This document shows positions 50,788-57,679 of a stretch of DNA of 57,679 bases, piece after piece. The DNA is from Youngiibacter multivorans. GTDB taxonomy: Bacteria > Bacillota > Clostridia > Clostridiales > Clostridiaceae. The notes below the pieces were generated by a model. It made no database searches and was not told the DNA's origin. It saw nothing but the letters and a program-made list of their open reading frames with translations. Location of the stretch: the NCBI RefSeq assembly GCF_017873395.1, contig NZ_JAGGKC010000026.1:1-57679 (forward strand), read 5' to 3'. The translations under genes and the position numbers were made by a program. The first letter of the stretch is position 1; each line of letters opens with the position of its first letter.

Positions 50788-51402
50788 ATGGAAAAGAAGC
50801 TGAATATGAGACAGATGCAGCACAAGGCAACTCTTGAGGCCATTAGGTCCGCAGTGGACAAGATGGTTGACTCGGTTGGATTTGATGCAATGACAATAAG
50901 AGACATATGCAAAGAGGTCGATATAACAGTTGGTACCTTCTATCATTATTTCAGCTCAAAGAACGAGCTGCTTAAGGACAGGTACATCAGGTCTAATGAG
51001 CATTTTCAGACCTTCTATGAGGAAAATCTGGCTTCAATGGATGAGCTTGAAGCTCTCAGATTGTTTTTCGACCATTACTTTGAATACTCCTCAACCAGAG
51101 TCTATCAGCTATACAAGCGATTCATGCAGGTGAGGATCGACGAGTATGAAAAATGGGCCTCAACAGATCCTGACCTTATTAGAGGGATCATACTTGAGAT
51201 CATCCAAAGCGGTCAAAAGCATGGAAGAATAAGGTCTGACAGAAGCGCTGAAGACATGGCGGAATTCATAAACATGTTGCTTCAGGGATTTACAACTACT
51301 TATGTCACGTACGACAGGGAAGCGCCTGGACGAACCGGAATCATCAGGATAATAACGGAATGCATAGATTCACTGGGAGCTGGAAACAGCAAGGGGAAGT
51401 GA
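50788..51402 (+). CDS. TetR-family transcriptional regulator
   Basis: A 204-residue TetR-type protein. The helix-turn-helix is at about residues 15-60 with MTIRDICKEVDITVGTFYHYFSSKNELL. The ligand domain is helical and not matched to a known effector. The start ATG 50788 follows GAGGTGG; 31 earlier codons run through the promoter and are not used. It lies downstream of the lipid operon in the same direction but has its own promoter. Targets unknown; the preceding operon is one candidate. Confidence 0.92.
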   Translation: MEKKLNMRQMQHKATLEAIRSAVDKMVDSVGFDAMTIRDICKEVDITVGTFYHYFSSKNELLKDRYIRSNEHFQTFYEENLASMDELEALRLFFDHYFEYSSTRVYQLYKRFMQVRIDEYEKWASTDPDLIRGIILEIIQSGQKHGRIRSDRSAEDMAEFINMLLQGFTTTYVTYDREAPGRTGIIRIITECIDSLGAGNSKGK

Positions 51403-51442
51403 AGATTCCTCGAATGGAAGTGTTTTGCGACATAATGAGTTA

Positions 51443-51471
51443 AGCCGGAGAATCACTTAGATTCTCCGGCT
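51443..51471. terminator. Hairpin between the convergent TetR and cupin genes
   Basis: AGCCGGAGAATC (51443-51454) and its perfect complement (51460-51471) enclose ACTTA. No T run follows, but the position between two converging stops fits a shared terminator. Confidence 0.7.
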
Positions 51472-51478
51472 CTTGTGG

Positions 51479-51805
51479 TTATGACTCTTTGTATAGTCTT
51501 GGGCTTGGGGATTTAATCACGAACATGCTCAGAACTTCGTCGTCAGAATTTCCTACGTTCATCTTAATGTTGTTAGGTATGCTCACAATGCTTCCTGCAG
51601 GATATTTGTGGGTTTCCTGGTCGCCAAGCTGAAGAGACAATGTTCCGCTCACGATGATCATATACACATTAGAGTTGGAAAAATGTTCGGGCAGTCCTGC
51701 ACCATTTGGAAACACAAAATGATTTATCAGGGCTGCATCGTCATCGATTATCTTCTCGATCTTCTTTTCATCGCCGAGTGCAAAGTTGTAGAGTTTTTCA
51801 ATCAT
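51479..51805 (-). CDS. Cupin-domain protein
   Basis: A 108-residue single cupin barrel. Motif 1 is reduced (LPEHFSNSNVYMIIVSG: one His, no second His or Glu pair), and motif 2 is PAGSIVSIPNNIKMNVGN with no His. The metal site is therefore incomplete, and it may bind a ligand without metal. The start is ATG 51805 with AAGGAG upstream on the minus strand. It is divergent from a Crp/Fnr-type regulator, so it is likely one of its targets. Confidence 0.85.
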   Translation of the reverse strand: MIEKLYNFALGDEKKIEKIIDDDAALINHFVFPNGAGLPEHFSNSNVYMIIVSGTLSLQLGDQETHKYPAGSIVSIPNNIKMNVGNSDDEVLSMFVIKSPSPRLYKES

Positions 51806-51861
51806 ATTCTCATGCTCCTTTTCTTTATTGGAAATCAGTATACTTCAAAAAATCCGGAAAG

Positions 51862-51881
51862 AGTGTTGCATAGGCAACACT
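51862..51881. promoter_or_regulatory. 20-bp dyad, probable Crp/Fnr-type operator
   Basis: AGTGTTGC-ATAG-GCAACACT is a perfect 8-4-8 inverted repeat in the 91-bp divergent gap, 4 bases before the ribosome site of the Crp/Fnr gene. Its size and symmetry suit a Crp-family dimer, so autoregulation and control of the cupin gene are likely. Confidence 0.65.
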
Positions 51882-51896
51882 TGTTTGGAGGCATAA

Positions 51897-52595
51897 ATGT
51901 CTACGGAAAGAATTGCAGATGCACTAAAGAGAATGCCGATGTTCAGCTCGTTCAGTGATGAGGATCTTGCTCCCATGATCAGGGGCATGAAGATACGGGA
52001 GTTAGGCAAAGGTCAGGTGGTTCACCTCCAGGGAGATGTTTGTACTTCAATGGATGTAGTCCTGGAAGGAAAGATTACAGTTGAAAGCATAGGTGCGGAT
52101 GGAAGCCTGCTGAGAGTAGCTTCATTCAGCCCAGGTTCGATTCTTGGGATGAACCTTATTTTCTCTTCAAAAAACGAATACCCCATGACTGTTGTTGCAG
52201 ATATCAGGTCTTCGCTGGTTTCAATACCACGCGAAACAATACTGGAAATGGGACGGGTAAGCTTTCATTTCATTGAATGGCTTCTCATGGAAATATCTGA
52301 CAGGACGCTGCTTCTGACTGATAAGCTGGGAGCCATTTCCATGAAGACCATAAGGCAGAAGATCATGGAGTTTCTGGAAATAGAATATAAAAGGCAGAGG
52401 TCTGAGGTCATCAGGCTGGACCTTACAAAAAAGGAGCTTGCAGAGAGGCTGGGTGTAAACAGGACTTCGCTTAGCAGGGAACTGGATAAGATGAGAAGGG
52501 ACAAGCTGATTGATTTTGGCAGGAGCAGCATCACGATCATGAGACTTGAAGCCATATCTGGAAGCAGCATAATGAATCCGCACATAAGGTATTGA
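51897..52595 (+). CDS. Crp/Fnr-family transcriptional regulator
   Basis: A 232-residue regulator. The cyclic-nucleotide-binding-like beta barrel covers about residues 10-130 (KIRELGKGQVVHLQGD, SFSPGSILGMNLIF). A dimer helix follows, then a winged helix-turn-helix at about 170-215 with LTKKELAERLGVNRTSLSRELDKMRRDKLID. There is no N-terminal cysteine cluster, so it is not an Fnr iron-sulfur sensor; the arginine for cAMP phosphate is not obvious either. Effector unknown. The ATG follows TTGGAGG just after the dyad operator. Confidence 0.93.
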   Translation: MSTERIADALKRMPMFSSFSDEDLAPMIRGMKIRELGKGQVVHLQGDVCTSMDVVLEGKITVESIGADGSLLRVASFSPGSILGMNLIFSSKNEYPMTVVADIRSSLVSIPRETILEMGRVSFHFIEWLLMEISDRTLLLTDKLGAISMKTIRQKIMEFLEIEYKRQRSEVIRLDLTKKELAERLGVNRTSLSRELDKMRRDKLIDFGRSSITIMRLEAISGSSIMNPHIRY

Positions 52596-52622
52596 CTCTC
52601 CCGCTGGGGGAGGCTGTAGCAT
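52592..52622 (+). promoter_or_regulatory. MerR-type promoter/operator of the merR-gyrI gene
   Basis: TTGACT (52592-52597) and TAGCAT (52617-52622) are 19 bases apart, the overlong spacer of MerR-activated promoters. The spacer is a dyad, CTCCC-gctgg-GGGAG, close to the GACTCTCC...GGAGG sites of BmrR-like drug sensors. The -35 box overlaps the stop codon of the Crp/Fnr gene. Autoregulation is very likely. Confidence 0.8.
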
Positions 52623-52639
52623 TATGACAGGAGGGAGAA

Positions 52640-53449
52640 ATGTACAGGATAGGTGACTTTTCCAAACTGGCTAAGACAACTGTAAAGACTCTGAGGCACT
52701 ATGACGAGCTGGGGTTGCTGATTCCTGCATCAGTAGACCGGGATACCGGATACAGGCTATACAGCACTGAACAGCTTGCAAGGCTCAGCAGGATCGTTGC
52801 GTACAGGCAGGCAGGCTTGTCACTCGAAGAGATAGGCCGAGCCCTCGAAGGTGATGACCTTCAGAGCATACTCAGAGGAAGGCTTGCAGAACTTTCGAAA
52901 GAGCAGGAGTCGGTCAGTGACAGGATAAAGAGGATCCAAACCCTCATTGCCCACCTGAAGGAGGAATATTTTATGGAATACCAGGCTGTAACAAAGGAGC
53001 TTCCAGAATGTATCGTCTATTCAAAGAGGATGGTGGTGCCTGACTACGATGCATATTTCAGCGTAATACCTAAGCTGGGAGAGGAAGTTAAGAAGTATAA
53101 TCCTGACCTGAAGTGCGTGATTCCGGAATACAGCTTCATAATCTACCATGCCGGAGAATACAGGGAAAAGGACATCGATATTGAGTACTGCGAAGCGGTG
53201 GACAAGGTCGGAGTCGAGTTTGACGATGTGGTATTCAAAAAGATGGAAAGAGTACCTGCGGTATGCGTGATGCATAAAGGACCTTACAGCAGCCTTGGCA
53301 AGGCATATGCATACGCCTTCAGGTTCATTGAGGAAAACGGCTTTGAAGCTGCAGACAATCCGCGTGAAAGCTATATCGACGGAATATGGAACAGAGAAGA
53401 CGAATCAGAATGGCTCACAGAGGTCCAGATACCGGTACGAAGGCGATAA
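52640..53449 (+). CDS. MerR-family regulator with GyrI-like effector domain
   Basis: A 269-residue regulator of the BmrR type. The MerR head is at residues 1-70 (YRIGDFSKLAKTTVKTLRHYDELGLLIPA, DTGYRLYSTEQLARL). A coiled coil follows at about 75-115. A GyrI-like small-molecule domain fills the C-terminus (CVMHKGPYSSLGKAYAYAFRFIEENGFEAADNPRESY). Such proteins sense hydrophobic drugs and activate efflux. No efflux gene is adjacent, only its own operator. The ATG follows AGGAGGG. Confidence 0.94.
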   Translation: MYRIGDFSKLAKTTVKTLRHYDELGLLIPASVDRDTGYRLYSTEQLARLSRIVAYRQAGLSLEEIGRALEGDDLQSILRGRLAELSKEQESVSDRIKRIQTLIAHLKEEYFMEYQAVTKELPECIVYSKRMVVPDYDAYFSVIPKLGEEVKKYNPDLKCVIPEYSFIIYHAGEYREKDIDIEYCEAVDKVGVEFDDVVFKKMERVPAVCVMHKGPYSSLGKAYAYAFRFIEENGFEAADNPRESYIDGIWNREDESEWLTEVQIPVRRR

Positions 53450-53500
53450 ATAGGGGAAAACTGCAGTTCATCAAAGTTTTACATTTCCGGAAACAGGCAC

Positions 53501-53529
53501 AGGGGCTCTTTTGAGCCTCTTTTCTTTTT
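53501..53529 (+). terminator. Terminator of the merR-gyrI gene
   Basis: AGGGGCTC and GAGCCTCT pair (one G-T) around TTTT, followed by TTTCTTTTT. Confidence 0.85.
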
Positions 53530-53598
53530 GACGTAGTTGAGAAATGGTTTTCAATAACTGATAATGGAATCAGGAAGAATTGATGTGAGGTGAAGGAT

Positions 53599-56049
53599 AT
53601 GGACAGCTTGGACAGATTCAGGGTGCCACAGGAAAAGTTGAGAAAAATCTGCGACTGCAGCGAGGAACTAAGTGCCTGCGGTTCACCCAAGGAGGCTCCG
53701 TCTTACGAGGGAGTCATAGGCCAGGACAGGGCAGTGGAATCGATGCATTTCGGACTGTCGATGGATGTGCCGGGCTACAACATATTTGTAGTTGGCCAGC
53801 ATGGTACTGGAAGAAGCACATATACCCAGACCATACTCCAGCAGGCTGCAATCAAGAGACCTGCACCCAGGGACTGGTGCTACGTCAACAATTTCCTGGA
53901 CAAGGACAGGCCTGTTGCAGTATCGCTTCCGGCAGGACATGGAAAGTCGTTCCAGAAGGACATGGACCTTCTTGTTGATGAGCTCAAATCATCAATGCCT
54001 AAAGCATTCGAACAGGGGGCCTATGAGCAGAAGCGAGATGCCATAGTGAGAAATCTTCAGGAGACCATGGAGGGGCTTTACGGAAATGTGGAGAAGGAGG
54101 CTGAAAGGGAAGGCTTCACCATGAAGCAGGTGCCTCCGAGGTTCGTGTTCATACCTGTAAAGGATGGCGTACCCATGCCGCAGGACCAGTATGAAAAGCT
54201 CACTCAGCAGGAGAGGGCAGTGCTCGATGAAAAGGGCAGAAAACTCATGAAGAGACTGGATGAGTCAATGAGGCAGGGACAGGAGCTCGAAAGGCAGGCC
54301 AGGGAAGAGATGACGGAGCTTGAAAGGCAAGTGGCCATGTCTGTTGCGGCCCAAAGCGTGGGAGTTCTAAAGATAAAATATGCTGATGTCCCGAAGATTG
54401 TGGAATATCTGTTCATGGTACTTAAAGATATTGTGGACAACTACAACATCTTCAGAGTGGGTGAAGCTCCAAAAGCACCGGAGATGCCTCAGACCCTCCA
54501 GGGCTTCAAGGAGGAGACCGACCCGTTCGTGAGGTACAAGGTCAATCTTTTCGTAAACAATGAGAGGTGCAAGGGAGCGCCAGTCATCATAGAATCCAAT
54601 CCTACTTATTACAATCTGTTCGGAAAGCTTGAATACAGGAGTCAGATGCTGTCTGTAAGTACTGACTTCACAATGCTCAGGGCTGGAGCGATACATAGAG
54701 CCAATGGAGGATATCTGGTAGTACAGGCAAAGGACATCCTGACAGACCCATATGTATGGGAAGCTCTCAAGAAGGCCTTGAAGTACAGGGAGACTGCTGT
54801 CGAGAACATTGGCGAACAGTACAGGCTCATACCTGCAGGTACCCTGAGGCCTGAACCGCTGCCGCTTGACCTGAAGATAGTCGTCATAAGCAATCCTCAG
54901 CTGTATTATCTGCTTTATACCCTCGATGACGACTTCCAGAGGCTGTTCAAGGTTAAGGTGGATTTTGACGTGGATATGCCAAGGACCCAGACAAACATTT
55001 GCCAGTACGCCGATTTCATCGCGGCTACCTGCAATAAGGATGACCTGCTGCCGTTTGGCAAGGATGCTGTGGCAAAGATAATAGAATATGGTTCAAGGCT
55101 TGCCGGAAACCAGAACAAGCTTTCCACAAGATTCAATGAAGTGACTGAGATAATATATGAGGCAGCATCCTTTGCAAAGGGGGACAAGACTTCCGAAGTA
55201 AGTGCATCCCATGTTGACACTGCAATCAGGCATAAGAAATACAGGGCAGGGATCATTGAGGAAAAGATACAGGAGCATATACTTAAAGGGAAGATGCTTA
55301 TCAGGACTGAAGGCTCAGAGGTCGGACAGATCAATGGATTATCTGTCATTTCGACCGGAGGCAACATGTTCGGAATGCCTTCAAGAATAACTGCAAGGAC
55401 CTATTCCGGCAGAGGCGGAATAATCAATATCGAGAGAGAGACTCAGATGAGCGGTCAGATCCATACTAAGGGAGTTCTGACTCTGTCAGGCTACCTTGGC
55501 GGTAAGTTTGCTCAGAAGAAGCCTCTTGGCTTCACAGCACAGATCACATTCGAGCAGTCCTATGAGGGAGTTGACGGAGACAGCGCTTCAAGCACTGAGC
55601 TATATGCCATATTATCAAGCCTGTCTGGAATCCCGCTAAGGCAGGATATTGCAGTCACAGGATCAGTTGACCAGAGGGGCAAGATACAGCCGATAGGAGG
55701 AGCTACCGAAAAGATTGAGGGCTTCTTCGACATTTGTGCTTCAAGAGGCCTTACAGGAACACAGGGAGTCATGATACCGGTGCAGAATATTGATGACCTG
55801 ATGCTAAAGGATGAAGTTCTCGATGCAGTAAAGAACGGGAAGTTTACCATTTATGCGGTCAAGGACATAGACGAGGGAATTGAAGTCCTGACTGGTATGC
55901 CTGCCGGTGAGCTTAAAGAGGATGGGACATATCCTGACGGGACAGTATTCCATGCGGCGGAGAGAAGGCTGCATGAATTTGGAAAAGCTCTTGAACCTCC
56001 GCATATCATTGGAATGAAGAATGACGTTAGAAGAAGGAACAGAAGGTAG
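53599..56049 (+). CDS. Lon-like ATP-dependent protease (AAA_32/LonB-like)
   Basis: An 816-residue Lon-family protease without the classical Lon N-terminal domain. An AAA-like module holds a Walker A-like loop G66-Q-H-G-T-G-R72-S-T, with Arg in place of Lys. A long coiled-coil insert (about 120-280) follows. The C-terminal Lon protease domain has the catalytic dyad Ser662 (GDSASS) and Lys705 (GGATEKI), 43 residues apart as in E. coli Lon. I start it at ATG 53599, 6 bases after GAGGTG; GTG 53590 lies inside that site. It is cytoplasmic by the absence of a membrane segment. It likely degrades damaged proteins. Confidence 0.93.
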   Translation: MDSLDRFRVPQEKLRKICDCSEELSACGSPKEAPSYEGVIGQDRAVESMHFGLSMDVPGYNIFVVGQHGTGRSTYTQTILQQAAIKRPAPRDWCYVNNFLDKDRPVAVSLPAGHGKSFQKDMDLLVDELKSSMPKAFEQGAYEQKRDAIVRNLQETMEGLYGNVEKEAEREGFTMKQVPPRFVFIPVKDGVPMPQDQYEKLTQQERAVLDEKGRKLMKRLDESMRQGQELERQAREEMTELERQVAMSVAAQSVGVLKIKYADVPKIVEYLFMVLKDIVDNYNIFRVGEAPKAPEMPQTLQGFKEETDPFVRYKVNLFVNNERCKGAPVIIESNPTYYNLFGKLEYRSQMLSVSTDFTMLRAGAIHRANGGYLVVQAKDILTDPYVWEALKKALKYRETAVENIGEQYRLIPAGTLRPEPLPLDLKIVVISNPQLYYLLYTLDDDFQRLFKVKVDFDVDMPRTQTNICQYADFIAATCNKDDLLPFGKDAVAKIIEYGSRLAGNQNKLSTRFNEVTEIIYEAASFAKGDKTSEVSASHVDTAIRHKKYRAGIIEEKIQEHILKGKMLIRTEGSEVGQINGLSVISTGGNMFGMPSRITARTYSGRGGIINIERETQMSGQIHTKGVLTLSGYLGGKFAQKKPLGFTAQITFEQSYEGVDGDSASSTELYAILSSLSGIPLRQDIAVTGSVDQRGKIQPIGGATEKIEGFFDICASRGLTGTQGVMIPVQNIDDLMLKDEVLDAVKNGKFTIYAVKDIDEGIEVLTGMPAGELKEDGTYPDGTVFHAAERRLHEFGKALEPPHIIGMKNDVRRRNRR

Positions 56050-56073
56050 TTAAGAAATCTCCATAATTCCTCC

Positions 56074-56120
56074 ATAACCTCCGTTTAGAATACATAATGT
56101 ATTCAAAAAACGGAGGTTAT
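56074..56120 (+). promoter_or_regulatory. Long hairpin that sequesters the ribosome site of the lipoprotein gene
   Basis: The 13-bp perfect outer stem (56074-56086 with 56108-56120) plus an 8-bp inner stem (56088-56095 with 56097-56104) fold the leader into one rod. The right arm contains GGAGG (56112-56116), which is the ribosome site for ATG 56123. No T run follows. Closed, it would block translation. It could be a thermosensor, a switch, or an mRNA-stability element. Confidence 0.75.
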
Positions 56121-56122
56121 TC

Positions 56123-56830
56123 ATGAAAAGAAAGATATTTGTAATAATTGCAGCAGCTGTCGCATCAGCTACGGTACTCGCTTCCTGCGGAAAGAAGGCT
56201 GAGCCTGTTAAAGAAAAGGCTCCAGGATTAGCGGCTTTTGAAAGAGTTCTAGCATCTGACTCCAAGAGCGTAGGCTTCCATGGTGAATTGTCCCATTATG
56301 GTTTTGCACTGAGCTCGGGTGAAAAGTTTGAGTGGTCCAAGGATATGGGAGCTAACAAGGCCGACCTTGCAATGGTAATGCCGGCAAAGGAATTCATTGA
56401 TGCAGGACTTGATGTTACAAAGCTTGATCCGGCAGAATGGCTTTTCGTAGAGGCTGAGCCGGCTCACGGCACGCCAGCACTTCTGATCAAGACCTGGAAT
56501 GTCGCTGATGAGAAGGGTGAAGCAAAGGATGAACCTGAAGCAATGGAAAAGATAGCTGCAGCTGACAAAGACATCCTGGCATACCATGAGGAGAAGGATC
56601 ACTTCGCGCTATTCATGGGTGAAGGCTACGAGGTTGTCTGGGCGGATGATCTGAAGGCTCAGCCTGAGGACCTTGTATTCGTACTTAAAGCTGAACCGCT
56701 TGTAGATGCAGGACTTGATATCGCTAAGCTTGAAAGCTTTGGATGGTCATTCAAGGCAGCAAGCAATGACAATATGGGTATGGGAGCCAATCCAGACCAG
56801 ATCGTCAAGTCATTCGACCTTGTAAAATAG
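56123..56830 (+). CDS. Lipoprotein with two copies of an unknown domain
   Basis: A 235-residue exported lipoprotein, lipobox LASC with Cys23. The mature part has two related repeats of about 60-75 residues. Repeat one runs from GFHGELSHYGFAL to AGLDVTKLDPAEWLFVEAE. Repeat two runs from LAYHEEKDHFALF to AGLDIAKLESFGWSFKAA. Each holds a His pair region, a W-x-D/DD element and an AGLD-x-x-KL motif. I know no function for this family. Its ribosome site is buried in a hairpin, so its synthesis is probably controlled at translation. A terminator follows. Confidence 0.8.
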   Translation: MKRKIFVIIAAAVASATVLASCGKKAEPVKEKAPGLAAFERVLASDSKSVGFHGELSHYGFALSSGEKFEWSKDMGANKADLAMVMPAKEFIDAGLDVTKLDPAEWLFVEAEPAHGTPALLIKTWNVADEKGEAKDEPEAMEKIAAADKDILAYHEEKDHFALFMGEGYEVVWADDLKAQPEDLVFVLKAEPLVDAGLDIAKLESFGWSFKAASNDNMGMGANPDQIVKSFDLVK

Positions 56831-56844
56831 AATCATGATAATAT

Positions 56845-56881
56845 AAAATGCCTGCACTCCGGATTGGGGTGCAGGCATTTT
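56845..56881. terminator. Bidirectional terminator between lipoprotein and AlkD-like genes
   Basis: AAAATGCCTGCACTCC (56845-56860) pairs with GGGGTGCAGGCATTTT (56866-56881) with one G-T pair; A and T runs flank it on both strands. Confidence 0.93.
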
Positions 56882-56898
56882 GCTGATAGGTCCTATTT

Positions 56899-57582
56899 TT
56901 ATTTCTTTCTGAGCATCCTTACCAATTCCTTCGCTGAATCGGGCACCTGCCTTGACTCGATAATCTTTCGGATTGCCATCCTGCGAAGCTGATCATCCAT
57001 ACTCTCATCTTTAATAACTGGAAGAGTCTTCTCGGGAAACCTGACATAGCAAATGGAAAGCGTCCAGGCTGCAGCAACAACAGCATAGTATCTGTTCGAT
57101 GCAGGTCTTGATGCAGATAGCAGTACCTTGCCGATGTACTCCTCATTGACATAATAATTCAGCATCATCACGAAGGCAAAGCGGGATTCAAATTCTTCAG
57201 TTGAAGCCGCATATGGTAAAATGAAGTCCCAGACGAGTCCAAGGTTCTTTGAGGTGAATTTGAGACCGGAGCAGAAGCTGTCGCATACACCCCAGTTGTT
57301 TATCCTTGGTATGAATAGTCTGGCCAGCTCAAGCTTTTCTTCAGCTTCAGCTTTTGCGTACCCTATCACAATGCCCTGGAGCATGGTCTCCTCATAATAC
57401 AAAGTATCTGCTGACTCGACATACGCTCTCCATTCTGACTTTGCAATTTCCCTGGCAATTTTTCTGAGATTGGGAAGCCTGACACCCAGTATATTTTCAG
57501 TTCCAGGAAGTAGTCCTGCTGTAAATGTCCTGTATCCATCCTCGGCTGATTCAAGAAGCCTTTTTCTTATTTCAGAAACCAT
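56899..57582 (-). CDS. DNA alkylation repair protein (AlkD-like)
   Basis: A 227-residue HEAT-repeat-like DNA glycosylase of the DNA alkylation repair family. It opens with RKRLLESAEDGYRTFTAGLLPGTENILGVRLPNLRKIAREI. The INNWGVCDSFCSGL segment contains the Asp and Trp of the damage-binding cleft. AlkD enzymes remove bulky or charged N3/N7-alkyl purines. The ATG follows GGGAGG on the minus strand. The window ends 97 bases upstream, with only AT-rich sequence there. Confidence 0.92.
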   Translation of the reverse strand: MVSEIRKRLLESAEDGYRTFTAGLLPGTENILGVRLPNLRKIAREIAKSEWRAYVESADTLYYEETMLQGIVIGYAKAEAEEKLELARLFIPRINNWGVCDSFCSGLKFTSKNLGLVWDFILPYAASTEEFESRFAFVMMLNYYVNEEYIGKVLLSASRPASNRYYAVVAAAWTLSICYVRFPEKTLPVIKDESMDDQLRRMAIRKIIESRQVPDSAKELVRMLRKK

Positions 57583-57679
57583 AATTCCTCCCTTAATTTA
57601 AACCAATTATCTCTTATTATCTCGGTATATCTTAGATTTCCATATTAACCTTATGAGAGCATACTCCAAGGATTAGGGC

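Overview
The window reads as chromosomal DNA of a Gram-positive, clostridium-like anaerobe (Bacillota, class Clostridia). The case rests on strong AGGAGG-type ribosome sites, heavy AGA/AGG use for arginine, several TTG and GTG starts, lipoproteins with LxxC boxes, compact sigma-A promoters, stem-loop terminators after most operons, and a gene set that suits an amino-acid and sugar-acid fermenter. By eye the G+C content is in the mid-forties. I cannot name the species. I saw no rRNA, tRNA, CRISPR array or prophage. The only mobile element is one IS200/IS605-type insertion.

Layout. 0.2-3.7 kb: an aldo/keto reductase, an unknown membrane-anchored protein, a small zinc-ribbon protein and a DeoR-type repressor. 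4.2-10.4 kb: an L-ascorbate (ula) operon with lactonase, PTS IIA, IIC and IIB, an unrecognised beta-propeller-like protein, a 4-epimerase and a 3-epimerase. The expected decarboxylase UlaD is absent. 10.5-13.3 kb: single genes (YwbE-like, universal stress protein, DUF302, MFS transporter). 13.3-15.0 kb: an IS605-type element with a dead tnpA, an intact tnpB and folded ends. 15.2-17.3 kb: a phosphoesterase and an M20 amidohydrolase. 17.5-22.8 kb: pstSCAB-phoU plus a second phoU, followed at 25.1 kb by a Na/Pi cotransporter-PhoU fusion, which together form a phosphate-homeostasis region. 26.9-28.5 kb: a sodium:amino-acid symporter behind a tandem glycine riboswitch. 28.9 kb: xanthine phosphoribosyltransferase.

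29.5-36.5 kb is the most striking region. An XRE-type regulator fused to a cobalamin-binding module carries the W-x9-EH and E-x-H-x2-G signatures of CarH-type B12 photoreceptors. It is transcribed away from an operon of class II photolyase, an unknown protein, a TspO-like protein, DUF2177, a DAK2-DegV fusion and DUF1295. I read this as a candidate light- and B12-controlled photoprotection and membrane-lipid operon in an anaerobe. The shared promoter region holds tandem direct repeats and a Fur-like palindrome.

37.7-43.5 kb: a complete oppABCDF peptide transporter. 44.0-50.6 kb: a tightly packed run of nine genes. It joins a sulfite-oxidase-fold lipoprotein, an RseC-like protein, an alpha-toroid-like protein, a nitroreductase, a radical-SAM protein resembling tetraether or membrane-spanning-lipid synthases, an ICMT-type methyltransferase, DUF4395, an Lgt-like diacylglyceryl transferase and a small membrane protein. 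This is a second strong candidate for an undescribed membrane-lipid or lipoprotein-modification system. 50.8-57.6 kb: regulators (TetR, Crp/Fnr, MerR-GyrI), a cupin, a Lon-like protease, a lipoprotein whose ribosome site lies in a long hairpin, and an AlkD-like DNA glycosylase.

All family assignments come from reading motifs in the translated sequence. No database search was run.
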